Shown here in pieces: positions 49,201 to 59,700 of a stretch of DNA of 64,000 nucleotides. A model generated the notes under the pieces. The model saw nothing but the letters and a program-made list of their open reading frames with translations, had not been told where the DNA came from and searched no databases. Made by a program: the position numbers and the translations under genes. This DNA comes from Heliopora coerulea (taxonomy: Eukaryota > Cnidaria > Anthozoa > Scleralcyonacea > Helioporidae), in assembly GCA_030142905.1 (NCBI GenBank), contig JASJOG010000146.1, forward strand, positions 434,001-498,000, in the 5' to 3' direction. How positions within the stretch are numbered: position 1 is the first letter of the stretch; each line of letters starts with the position of its first letter.

Positions 49201-51732
49201 GGACCTACACCACCAAAGATTACAGGTAAAGACTTTTAACTAAAATTAGTGATATCTTTTCTCATGTAGCGCCACAAAACACCTCTCTAAGTTCAATTGT
49301 CGCTGGAGTAAGTCAGTAAAACTACTACCTATCCTGAAGGTCTTTACGTAAGCTCAAGTGAAAAAGAAAAAATTACAAAGCGGGTACGTTCTACTTGGTA
49401 TTCGATATTCAAGTTAAATACGTGAATGAACGAAGCAATAGCCCGTTAAATTGCCAGTCCGTACTAAAGTCTTATCAAACGAAGTCTATAAGAGGGTAAT
49501 AAGAAAATAAGTTTTCATTGCTACGATGAAGTGCACCTCGAAACGTTCGTCTGTTCTAGATCAGTGCAGTAGCTTTCTCCTCTTTCGAACAACCAAATTA
49601 ATATTTCCAATCTCCGCAGTAAAACTATGATCTCAAGCACAATGGAACGCAATTCCAGACTGTTAATCACATGATTGTTTCAATTTCAAGTTCACATGTA
49701 GAAAACCAGACTTATCTATCATTTTTTTGTATTCATCTTGATAAAATGTTTACATTAATTTACACAGGAAAGGATTTCAGAGTGACAATCATTCTACGAC
49801 AGCAAAGATTCACCAGGGATTTGATGTACTCGACCAACCTCATCTTTAACCAGTTAACAAAAGCAATAGAACAGGCGGTATTTGAACAAATTACATCAAA
49901 TTGTAATTTTAACGACAAGTTATAATCAAATTGATAAATCATTATCATAAATAACGATTAATTACAACAAATCGTAATACATCCTAATCAAATCATTAAT
50001 TGATTAATCACGTTGAACTAACTTATATCAGTTTCATTTATTTCAACACTTCGTCTCTACTTTGATACAATCTACTTCAAATTTAATCAAGATACTAAAA
50101 CATGTTCTCAAGAAATCATGAAATCGAAATCTTAATAAACTTCAAATACGAAATGACTAAGTATAAGTGTAGTATAATATGGAAGCCCAAAGCTCATGCT
50201 GTTTGAACATGATGCCAGGACTCAGAATTTACATCAATATGTATAATTCAAGTAATGATTATTGTGTTAGAGTGTTTGACGTTATGAAGGGCGGTAAAGG
50301 TTCGTCAAGCTAAAAACTCAGAATATGAATTAAACTTGTAACCTTCAGATTGCTAGTTAGACGCTCCAACCATTCAACCATGTACACTCACATGGACACT
50401 CACATGTACACTCACATGTACACTCACATGGCAAACCTCAACGCATTTGCAACATTGGCTCTCCGTCTAAGTCCTGATTGCTCAATGGTTAAAGCATCAA
50501 ACCGAATATTAATAGTAACTATCTAGTAGTCTACTGCAAATGCTGCAACCTGATTGGTTACACGCTAATCTATTTGTATCTGTTGGTTGGTATCCAGTAC
50601 CCGAGAGTAATGTATTTTTTTGCGCGACATGAAATCTGGCAATGATCCGACAACTCCTTTTGGTTTTTTTTTTCTAGATACGCAATCTTTACGCAGATAA
50701 TTCCTATTTTACGGATGTCCAAGTTAAGGGATTTCGGTAAGTCGTTTGCTTGAATAGTGCCTTTACTTCACGCTATTAACTAAGACCTTTTGAACAATTC
50801 CGAAGATAAACTTTAACTCTCTCCTGTCCAAGAGGTCTCCCCGTTGACGAGTAAAATCGTCTGGCGTTAACCAGAGTAAAATACCAAAGTCAGGTATGGA
50901 CCCGTAAGGATTAAACTTCATTACAAGAGCCTGCTTACCTTAGATGCAGGCTTGGTCTGTATTACTGATGCAAACTTAATAATATCCCAATGGTTTTAGT
51001 CATTGCATTTCAATGATTTGTTTTTTCAATTCAGCGCTGTAAGAAAGAATGCAACTACATATTCTAAGATTCTTTCAAACGTCAAACCAACACAGATATT
51101 CTTTGGTGAAGACCTTTTGACTGCTGCAATAATTATCTTAAAATTCAACAAAGTCATGAAGGGACATCTTGTTTTTCTTAAAAATCAGTTAGACAGTGGC
51201 ATAGTGGGAAGTGTGCCAGTGGAAAAGACGTTTTTTGCAGGTCAGACTATTTTTGTTTTTCCATGACACCGTCCGTAAGGTTTCCGTAAGGTTGGGATAT
51301 GGTTATTCAGTCTGATTAAGGTTATATTGGTCATATGTAAGAGTGTAGCCAAGTTTGACTCTATCAAACAACAGAGGTTTTCTCCGGTTATCTGGTTTCC
51401 TCCTGTAGTGAGACTAGACCCATGAAGGGATGGCCCTTACTGAACCTCTCGGGACAACAGTTTTAGTTGTCGACGAGGTTATCCAGTATACACAATTACT
51501 TGCTTCCCTCCTCTTATTTTTAGTTCGTCTGGACAAAAACCACTGTACCTCAATTTGTGGTAATCCATCCATATGCTACCCAGCATGCACATCAACCTGC
51601 TGTAGCGTAAATAGCGAGTTTACTTACCCAGAATCCTTTGGATACTGTCCAACCTCGTGCGCAGTCTCCTGCACACCGTCATGTCCACCGCGATGCTGCT
51701 GGACCGGAGTATCGCGGATGCATGTTAGGTGA
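40242..51732 (+). CDS. Gene B: secreted SEA-CAP-Pro/Gly repeat-SEA protein with two minicollagen-type domains (1,493 aa)
   Basis: Ten exons join with all phases compatible (4,482 nt): 40242-40281, 43112-43221, 43373-43431, 44691-45430, 45609-45761, 46430-49225, 49768-49877, 50678-50736, 51035-51240, 51524-51732. Order of parts: signal peptide (MLGFCLFLLLSLT); SEA-like domain about 15-120 (FSSQLKELSSIEYRNLK); basic linker with KR, KKK and RR sites; CAP/SCP domain about 222-367 with the full tetrad H231, E276, E301, H318 and GHFTQLIW; 930-residue Pro/Gly/Ser/Thr region; second SEA about 1300-1424; cysteine-rich domains C1432-C1451 (CX3CX5CX3CX3CC) and C1466-C1483 (CX3CX3CX3CX3CC). CAP plus minicollagen-type domains recalls NOWA, but I see no C-type lectin domain. 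The least certain join is the first: the signal exon could also use acceptors at 40441 or 41653. Likely extracellular or capsule structural protein (inference). Confidence 0.82.
40441..40611 (+). other. possible alternative terminal exon of Gene B
   Basis: After ATGCCATTTTAG the sequence stays open in the phase of the signal exon for 56 codons to TGA. AATAAA signals follow near 40648 and 40684. Joined to the signal exon it would encode a secreted peptide of about 69 residues without cysteines in the mature part. It may equally be chance. Confidence 0.25.
41653..41838 (+). other. second possible alternative terminal exon of Gene B
   Basis: A very strong acceptor (TTCTTCCTCTTGCAG) is followed, in the phase of the signal exon, by an open basic sequence starting AIPPTKQTKAQK and ending at TGA, with an AATAAA about 20 nt downstream. 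A donor (AGG|GTAACG) inside it is in the wrong phase for the SEA exon at 43112. Confidence 0.3.
42106..42212. repeat. AT-rich tandem repeat (AGTACAATAT)
   Basis: Ten-bp variants AGTACAATAT, AATATAGTAC and GTGTAGTATAGTACA over about 105 bp, in intron 1 of Gene B. They give a Tyr/Ile/Leu/Cys-rich minus-strand frame that is not a gene. Confidence 0.85.
42352..42392 (-). ncRNA. hammerhead-ribozyme-like motif
   Basis: Minus strand: TTGATGA, T, stem GTTGC-GTCCT-GCAAC, then GAAACGTTAG. Same stem II as the motif at 53371-53404, so the two belong to one repeat family. The first core base differs from consensus (T for C). Confidence 0.4.
42736..42781. repeat. 16-bp tandem repeat, three copies
   Basis: Three near-identical units of TTTTAAAATCAATTTA in Gene B intron 1. 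Confidence 0.9.
46888..46950 (+). other. seven uninterrupted Gly-X-Y collagen triplets within Gene B
   Basis: Codons read GIP GPP GTP GPP GTQ GAP GIP. The rest of the exon is Pro/Gly-rich but breaks the triplet rhythm. Minicollagens have short Gly-X-Y tracts of a dozen or so triplets, so this may be a relic or a minimal version. Confidence 0.8.
47905..48640 (+). repeat. coding tandem repeat, 135-bp (45-aa) unit, five to six copies
   Basis: Units contain LPSAPESPVTSGSP, VSPDTPSSLGTSGLPG and NPGSPHTPRPPGT with few substitutions. The copies are nearly identical at DNA level, which indicates recent homogenisation by unequal exchange. The unit length preserves the reading frame. Weaker, older repeats of the same theme extend on both sides through the exon. 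Confidence 0.9.
49521..49556 (+). ncRNA. degenerate hammerhead-like motif
   Basis: CTACGATGAAGTGCACCTCGAAACGTTCGTC keeps GATGA and CGAAAC at the right distance, but its stem II is weak. It lies in intron 6 of Gene B. Confidence 0.25.
50379..50432. repeat. CACATGTACACT short tandem repeat
   Basis: About four and a half 12-bp units with one G/T variant, flanked by tRNA-like D-arm sequences (an inverted one near 50345-50380 and a direct one near 50470-50495). Probably part of a SINE-like insertion in Gene B intron 7. Confidence 0.7.
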
Positions 51733-53369
51733 AATGATACGAAAGGCCTGAAAATTTCACGAAGACTCTAAAGGGAGAATGGCAGACAGTGATAAATTCA
51801 TATACTCGTGTTCTGTAGTCTCTAGACGTAACGTAGTGAGCTGTAAGTCAAACAAGGCAAGGCATATTCACTAACTATGATGTGTAATAGATAATTACTA
51901 CAGTAGATGTCGTTTGGAGTTAAAAATGACGGTTTAGTGATTTAAAATTACCTTATTTCTTCGGAAATTACATCGTTATTCTTTAGACTGCGGAGTAAAT
52001 TCGATGTAATTTCCGAAGAAGTATACGAACAGTTAGCTCCTTCAGGCTCTATACCTTATTTCTTATGCAAGAACAGTTGCCTGGTTTGTAAAACATATGT
52101 AAATTTTGATTACCAATGTATTGTATAGACGTTTTTGTCTAACGCACGGTGGGGTTTGCTCTCTCGGGAGATCGAGAGACTTGACGGGTACAAAGGTCAT
52201 AATACAAATACCATAATCTGACAGGCTACGTTACTTGGAATCCAATGCTCGACAGAGATACCAAGTGTTTAACAAAAACAACTGAACAATTAGATAATTC
52301 ACTCACAATTTCTGAGATAACAGTTGACCAAGTCGTCGCCCACGTTAACTGTCACGTCAAAGAAATTACAACACCATAATTTTATTTTAATACCACATTC
52401 TTTCAAAGCATCGGCTTATCTGTTTTGAATCTGAAAAATGTTTTTAATGAACAAAAGTATGAACGAGCTCGTGGTAATAAGGTTACTCATGTATCGAAAT
52501 CAGCAACTGCCGAATTCATTTCTGCATTCTTCTTATCGTAATCTAAATCACCCATTGAATTAAAACCATGATCAAATTGGGTTTTTTTTTCACACCACGT
52601 TAACAAGCTATTCAATGTCTGTATATAAGTCTATTTGCATGTGAGGATAATTAATTAGCGCCCAGCCAATCAGACCAAAGTTAGAAGAGAGATATTGAGA
52701 TAGAGATGTTTTCATTAAGGGTAGGTTTAAGTTTTGAAATGAGTAAATTCTTTCGGATAAGGAGCTCAGGATTTGAGGAGGAGCAACAGGAAGATAAGAC
52801 AGAAATGTTAGCAGGCGATACGGTGTGATTTGTTCGATGTGAGTGTGCTTGGATACTTGAGCGCGACGTTGTTGCCAATTTCTTACCAGTCAAGGGCGAA
52901 ACATCTATGTGTTCCGAGATTCGCGTATGTATATGATACCATGTTTAATCCAAATACAGTGCTCTGCAGCACTGACACGTAATTTGTAAACAATACGCGA
53001 TCCCCGTAACTTGGGAGTTGGTCCTTGAAAGGAAAGAAACCAGAAAATCGTCGTCCAGATTGATATTGAAGCGTAGTGATATCTGTGGAAAGGCTGAAGA
53101 GCATAATATATTTATCTTATCCGTAGAGCGTGAGGTCCAGTAAACGGAAGAAAAAAGGAAATGATATTTTTGTAAGAGGAGTTAGGCATATGAGAAGGTG
53201 GAGAAAACAAAAGATATAAACAACAAACTTTTTTTCAAAACTTAAACCTTCCCTCAATGAAAGCATCTCCTCTATCCTACTCTCGGTCTTCTAACTTTGG
53301 TCTGATTGGTTGCGCGCGAATTAATTATTCTCACATTTAAGTAGACATTGAATACCTTGTAATATCATA
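51733..53369. other. Gene B 3' flank and intergenic spacer
   Basis: No gene supported. A 17-bp inverted repeat, CTTCGGAAATTACATCG with its exact complement, lies at about 51961-52022 around a 30-bp loop and could form a hairpin in the 3' UTR or be a foldback element. The rest is AT-rich spacer up to the hammerhead-like motif and the metallopeptidase gene. Confidence 0.45.
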
Positions 53370-53370
53370 C

Positions 53371-53404
53371 TCTGAAGATGTTGCACGTTGCAACGAAACG
53401 TCAG
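53371..53404 (+). ncRNA. hammerhead-ribozyme-like motif
   Basis: CTGAAGA, T, stem GTTGC-ACGTT-GCAAC, then GAAACGTC. All core positions (CUGANGA, GAA, and a GUC cleavage triplet) are present. Helix I was not resolved. It lies about 300 bp upstream of the metallopeptidase start, in intergenic DNA. Confidence 0.45.
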
Positions 53405-53705
53405 TAAATTTATTCGAAAATATTTCAAATCCTCTTCATGGTTTTTCACATAATTTTGAGCTGGGTTCTTATCTTTATTTTTCGTATACGTTTTCCGCCC
53501 AGAAAATACATCGCAACGTTAACAAGCTAATATTTGAATAACCTGCCAATACAGAAGTTTTAGTCACTTGGGGATAATGTTAGCCCTGCAGGCAAATATT
53601 TAAGACAGCTGACGGGGGCTTCGTCACAAGAGACAAAGCTCCTGTGGTGTGAATACCTACGAACATCACTACGTGCAAACACGTCCCACACTTTACGGCA
53701 TCATC

Positions 53706-56700
53706 ATGAGAGCGTGTGCAAACGGGAGGGCGACAGTCTTCGCCATAATCGGTGCCGCGATCTTACTTTTTATCCTGGGCTTCCTCATCGGCTATTTTGC
53801 CTCGCCACGCTCCAGTGGCGATTCTTGTGACAGCGATGGGAACAGGAAGGCGGTGCAGCAGAAGAAACAAGAGTTCCATCAAAGGCTCTACGACAGTTTG
53901 AACGCCGAAGAGATAGGGAAAAACTTAAGGTTGGTTACTTCTTCAATCTAGAATGCCAGGTTTCAGTCAGTGTTCATTTGTTTTCCTCATTAACTTCCGT
54001 ACATACATACAACATTGCACGCTAGTCAGTCGTTCAGTTAATGTAAAGTCTTGTAATAATACAAGAGCTGTTCAATCGTGTCTTGAACATTACAAGTCCT
54101 CTCAAGTTAACTTTATCACAAGTCCTCGATGAAATTACGCACGAAACTGAGACCTCTTGTCTAAAACCATTCCAGGATTAATCTTTAAGTCGTCTTAAGC
54201 AGACGATGTGTAGCAAGCCTAATTAAAGGCTTATTTTCGTGGGCAGAGGACTCGTAAACGTAAACGTAAAACGTAAATGTAAGAACTCATTTCTGATGTA
54301 CTCCAGATGAGCGAGGTTAAGAAAAGCATTAAAATCATATCGGCATAACTGGAGTAAATCATTAAACTGTCACCAGTCAAAGTTAGGCGCACTTTGGAGA
54401 TAATATTTTAATTTTAATTGACGGGCGGCACTCGGCTGTCACAATAGGCCCATAGAAAGCATGGGGAAGTGAAAAGGTGTCGAAAGGGATAACAGAAATA
54501 CGATTCGTGCGCTCACCACTGTCATTTCTATCTTTGGAATATTCGGAACGTGTTTAGCCTTCTTGCTGAGTGCAATCTGGCGAATTCGGATCCATGTATA
54601 TCCAAACAAGTCTGGTCATTTGATTTCGGATACTTTCACTTTTGATGCTTTTAATCTTGAGCCCTTCACTTTTTTTCCTCCACTTTTGATACTTTTTTCC
54701 GGACGCGGGATATACATTGTGTAAACACTAGAGGGAGGACCCATCACTACATCAATCATCCATCATCTAAATTTTGTGCTTTTGCTAACGGCCAGTGCTA
54801 TGATCCAGTATATTACTCTCTTCGGTTTCTCAACCGAATTCGAATGCAAAATGTTTCAGAAGCGATGGTACAGGAAGCGGTCGCGAATACATTTGATGTT
54901 TGTTACGAGAAGAAGGAATTTCAGGAACTTTTAGAAAAAAAACACACACAATATTGAATATATCAATCGATCGTTACGTCAACAATCAATGTGTACGATT
55001 TCTGATTTACATCCGCCAGGAAGTAGCGTTTTTGTTTGAAAATTGTCGAACACTTAATAGTTATGCATTCTGGTTAGTCTTCGCTGACGTAAGAGCCAGC
55101 CCTCTTGGTATAGCTAGCCCTAGTAATAAGGCCAAACTTCACCTCGCCTTTACATCGGAATTCTCTGACCCTTCTAGCAGGGATGGATCGAGCGCACATG
55201 CGTTCATTACTTTTTCCCAGCCCTCTTAGGATGGCCAGCGTTTCTGAGAGTGTTTACTTGGAAAATTTCCAGCCCCCACTTCTCTCTCAAGGCGAGATCT
55301 CGGGTAGTCAATGGCGAGGTCACGCTAAGAAGGGCTGGTTCTCCTCATGTACACGAAAACAAATTTTACAAGGGGTTTCACGGGGAGGCGAGATCTCGGC
55401 GAAAAGAACCAGTCCCACAAGGAGGGCTGGCTCTCTTCCATGTTAACACCATCTCTTAAGAGATGTTAGTATGGTGTTTATTGCTCACGCATTTGATTGA
55501 GACAGCATAAAAAAGTATCAACGTTGTGGTGACTTAAGCATCATGAAACATGTCAACGTCTGCGTATTTGAGCGAGTAACTACTGTCGTTAATTACCCAG
55601 CATTATGTTTACATTAGTGGAGACTATCAGGATGACTACCATACGTCGCAGACTTGGCCAGGAATGCGTTAAAATGCGAGCAATATCCTTTTATTATTTC
55701 CCATATTTCTTTAATTTCACATATTTTTTATCGTTTATACTCCGTATTTTTTCTTCTATTTCTCGTATATTTTTTTTTTCGTGTATTTCTCATATTGTTT
55801 TTATTTCCCGCATTTTTATTTCATTTCTTTTACTTTTGCTTGACGTCAATCACGTTTCGTAAGATAAAAACGTCTTTGACGGCTTTAACGTCTTTTACTA
55901 GAAAAACGATGAGTTTCTCTTCGAGCATAAATCAAAGTGATTGTAACATTGCATTACGCTAATCCAAACCTCTGCAGCATTTTACGTTTCAAAAAGTAAG
56001 TCTTATGTTCAAATTGCCCAAGTTTTCAAATTTTTCTTACCTCTATATTTCATACCTCTTCCAATATCATGGCACTTTAGATATTTCTCTAAACGTCCAC
56101 ATGTTGGAGGCACACCGAGATCGAAGGAGTTAGCCAATGAAATTGAAAGGCGGTGGCGAGAATATGGGTTTGACAAAGTGGAACAACCAAAGTACAACAT
56201 CCTACTGCCTAAAGTTAGCCCAAATGTCTCAAACAAAGTGCAGATTCTCCATCAAAATGGCGACGTAGTCTTAGAGTTCTCTGGAAAAGAAAAGGTACAA
56301 TTTGGTTAAAAACCATGAAAACTTCCCTTACAGCTTTCATTTATAAAGTTCCTTAAGTTTGGTTCTTTCAAGTTCCCTAAACTTTAATTTTTACAACATT
56401 CAGCTGGCAGATCCTAGCGAGAACGACACAACGATGATTCCTCCGTTGCTTGGTTTTGCAAAACCTGGAGCAGCGAATGGCACTCTGCTGTATGTAAACT
56501 ATGGAAGGAGAGAGGACTTTGAATTTCTGAAAAACAACCTGAGTATTCCGGACTGCAACGGCAAAATTGTCATCATGAAATATGGTAAAATATATCGTGG
56601 AGACAAGGTAATTATTACAGTTCACTGATCACAGTTTCAGTGAAAAGGACATGGAGTGACATAGAAATACTGCTAAGATGGACGAAACGAATAAAATAAC

Positions 56701-59700
56701 CAAGTCCCCAAGCTTTTTTGTCTTCATCCAATCTGAGGGAGAAAGGACCTGGCTGGAGCTAGTAAAGTGCCACCCAAAACCTGGGCGGCAATCTGTCTAT
56801 CAGTTTGTCTGTCTGTCTGCCTACATATCTGTCTGTCTGCCTACATATCTGTCTGTCTGCCTACATATCTGTCTGTCTGCCTACATATCTGTCTGTCTGC
56901 CTACATATCTGTCTGTCTGCCTACATATCTGTCTGTCCGCCTACATATCTGTCTGTCTGCCTACATATCTGTCTGTCTGCCTACATATCTTTCTGTCTAT
57001 CTATTTCTCTATCTATCCATCTATATGTACGTGTTTGTACACGTTCGTATGTAAAGAGCCGTTTGTGTATAAATTTCGCCGCTATCCTCTATCACAGCAT
57101 TCAATCTCTTTAGGTAAAGCACGCACATCAGTGTGGTGCTGCAGGCGCCATTCTGTACAATGATCCAGTGGATTACGCACCTTATGGACCAAATAAAACA
57201 TATCCAAAATACGTTTGGCTGCCCAAGACTGGGGTCCAACGAGGAAGTATATTTACTGGTAGAGGAGACCCACTCACCCCAGGCCTCCCATCAATCGACG
57301 GCATCTTTCGGATTCCGCAAGAAAAAGCTAATTTACCCGAAATCCCGGCCACACCAATGCCATATGGTGACGCAGTACAAGTCTTGAAACTAATGGAAGG
57401 TATGTTTAGTTAAAAAAAAGCCTGAGAAGATACGTTTTTAATGTCTCAAATTGAATAATTTTTGGAAAAGCATAAAAGTAATCAGAACCACAAGGGAGGT
57501 TTGTAAATGTGAATTTAGTGCAACATTTCCATGAATTTCAACCAGGTTTACTCCAACGCTTTTGTTTGTTTAGTGAAATACATGCAACACTCGTGAGAAC
57601 ATTCGATCCTTCACCAAAATAGTTCGAAGGACGTTCAAAAAAAAAAAAAAAAAAAAAACAAGAAATTTATGGGTTTTTTTTTTGAATTACATATCTCCGA
57701 GTTTCAGGATGTGAAGACATCCAGATGTGTGTTCAAAAACGAAGCGATAGAAGAGTTTTTGAGAAACTTTGTTGTCTTTTCACTTGAGGTTAAACTAAGG
57801 CTGTCACGTTTAAACGTTTAAACGTTTAGAAAGATCAATATCCGTTTAGTAAATGACTAAACGTTTAACCGTTTAACTTTAGAACGCTCAGTATTTCAGT
57901 AATCTACCAGCAAGAATAGTGTGAAACCCTCACATGATCAGTAAATGCTAGCCTCTTTTGCTGCCGTATAGTACTGTTTAGTCTGCGTCACAGACGTGCC
58001 AGTACATAAAAAACAGATGCAGGTTAAAATCGGTTAAAGCTATTGTGCGATATAGCATTCTACCATCTACTGTGTCGTTTAAAAAAATAACAACCTTCGA
58101 TCTGAAGCGCAGCTTCTGCACTGATGAAGCACTGACGATCAAGAAAGTAGAGCAGCTCCCTTCGACGCCATCAGGGAAGAAATAAAACAAATAACACCGG
58201 TGATTGTCGATGAAGGGCCAGTTGCAAAAAAATCCAAACCTGCACCCGGAATGGACTTTTTGTTTGCAGGTTCTTGGAGAAATACCGCGAGCGAAAATGC
58301 AGACACAACTAAGGATTCTGTCAACGAGTTCGCGGCGTACTTGCAAACTGCTGAAGAGGACAACGGAACCGACCCTCTGCAGTGGTGGAAAGAAAATGCT
58401 TTCCGTTTCCCAGCAATTTCAAAAGTAGCGCAGAAATACCTGGCAAACGAAACTTCACAATTAACCTACACTGCTGAAGTCAACTGAAAAATGTTGACTC
58501 GAGCGGAATTTGAACTCGCACCATCGGGATACCGGTCCGCCGTTCTACCTGTTGAGCTATCGAGTCCACAGGCAGACCGGTATCCCCAAGGTGCGAGTTC
58601 AAATTCCGCTCGAGTCAACATTTTTCAGTTGACTTCAGCAGTGTAGGTCAATTGTGAAGTTTCGTTTCATAATACCCTGAGGATGATTCTGAAATAGAAT
58701 ACCTCGCAATACCGGCCACGTCTGTTCGGTCAGAGAGAGTGTTTTCGACGGGTGGCAATGTTGTAAATCACAAGCAAAGTAGCTTGCTGCCAGATAACGT
58801 AAACATGTTGACTTTTTTTTTAATAAAATGCTAAATTGTGAAGTTATTTAATGTTCATTGTATGTTAGCAAAAAAAGATAACTTTGCTTTGCTTCAAAAT
58901 TTCATGCCCAATTTTGCGCTTTTACATCCTTGCCACTTCCGGTCTTTAACCCCACGGGAGGTAATTGCTAGTTGGAAACAAACGTTTAAACGTTTATGAA
59001 ACATCCGTTTAAACGGATACTAAATTAAACGTAAACTGACAGCCTGAGGTTAAACACTTCTTTCAGTGGAAGATACGGTTCTCAAACAAAGCCGTATTTA
59101 AGGAAACAGGTTATAAGTTGTTAAAATTTTATGCTTAAGAAATAGAAATTGTTGTAATGCGATATATATGTTGGGTTTCCAACATATATATTGCATTAAT
59201 AATATTATTAACATATCGTGGCCACCGCTTAGGTTACACATATGTCGAACTTGCACCTTAGCTCACCATCTGAGTCTCGGTAGCTCAATGGTTACAGCGT
59301 CTCACCGGTCATCAGAACGTTGAGGGTTTGATCCCCGTTTTCGGCTCAGAAGTCGTTTTTATGAGGTAAGAGCTTAATGATCGTTCATCTATCATTCATT
59401 CAAGAAATTGTTTTGCCGTGTTTATATAGCCTGTTGCAAACACGAGGAGTAGTTTGGGAAACCTTGGGTTCTCCCAACCTCTCCGAGTGTTTATATCAGG
59501 CTGTATAAACACAACAAAACAGTTTCTATTTCTCTTAAAAAATAAGCAAAAAAACCTAAGCCATACTCATAGTGAATAACGAACTTTATTCTCAATATCA
59601 AATGGTCAGTGCTCCTTATTAATTCATTAACCAATCAGAGCTTCCCATTCGCGCAAAGAATAAATTCTGGCGTCAATGGGCGCTCTGATGTCATAACAGT

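Larger units (their letters stand above)
57796..59047. mobile_element. hAT-family DNA transposon relic with 8-bp target duplication
   Basis: Ends TAAGGCTGTCA and TGACAGCCTGA are inverted, and GGTTAAAC flanks both sides (57788-57795 and 59048-59055), the 8-bp duplication expected for hAT. Subterminal CGTTTAAACG repeats occur at both ends. Inside is a broken plus-strand transposase C terminus: DPLQWWKENAFRFPAISKVA, then after an insertion IPATSVRSERVFSTGGNVV, both typical of the hAT dimerisation region. The DDE core is not intact. It lies in intron 4 of the peptidase gene. Confidence 0.9.

Noticed and set aside
56678..57163. Cys/Leu/Ser-rich frames over the peptidase intron 3
   Set aside because: They arise from the 20-bp minisatellite.
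59271..59350. Functional tRNA gene
   Set aside because: A and B boxes are present, but the anticodon stem does not form and the T-stem is imperfect; a tRNA-derived element fits better.
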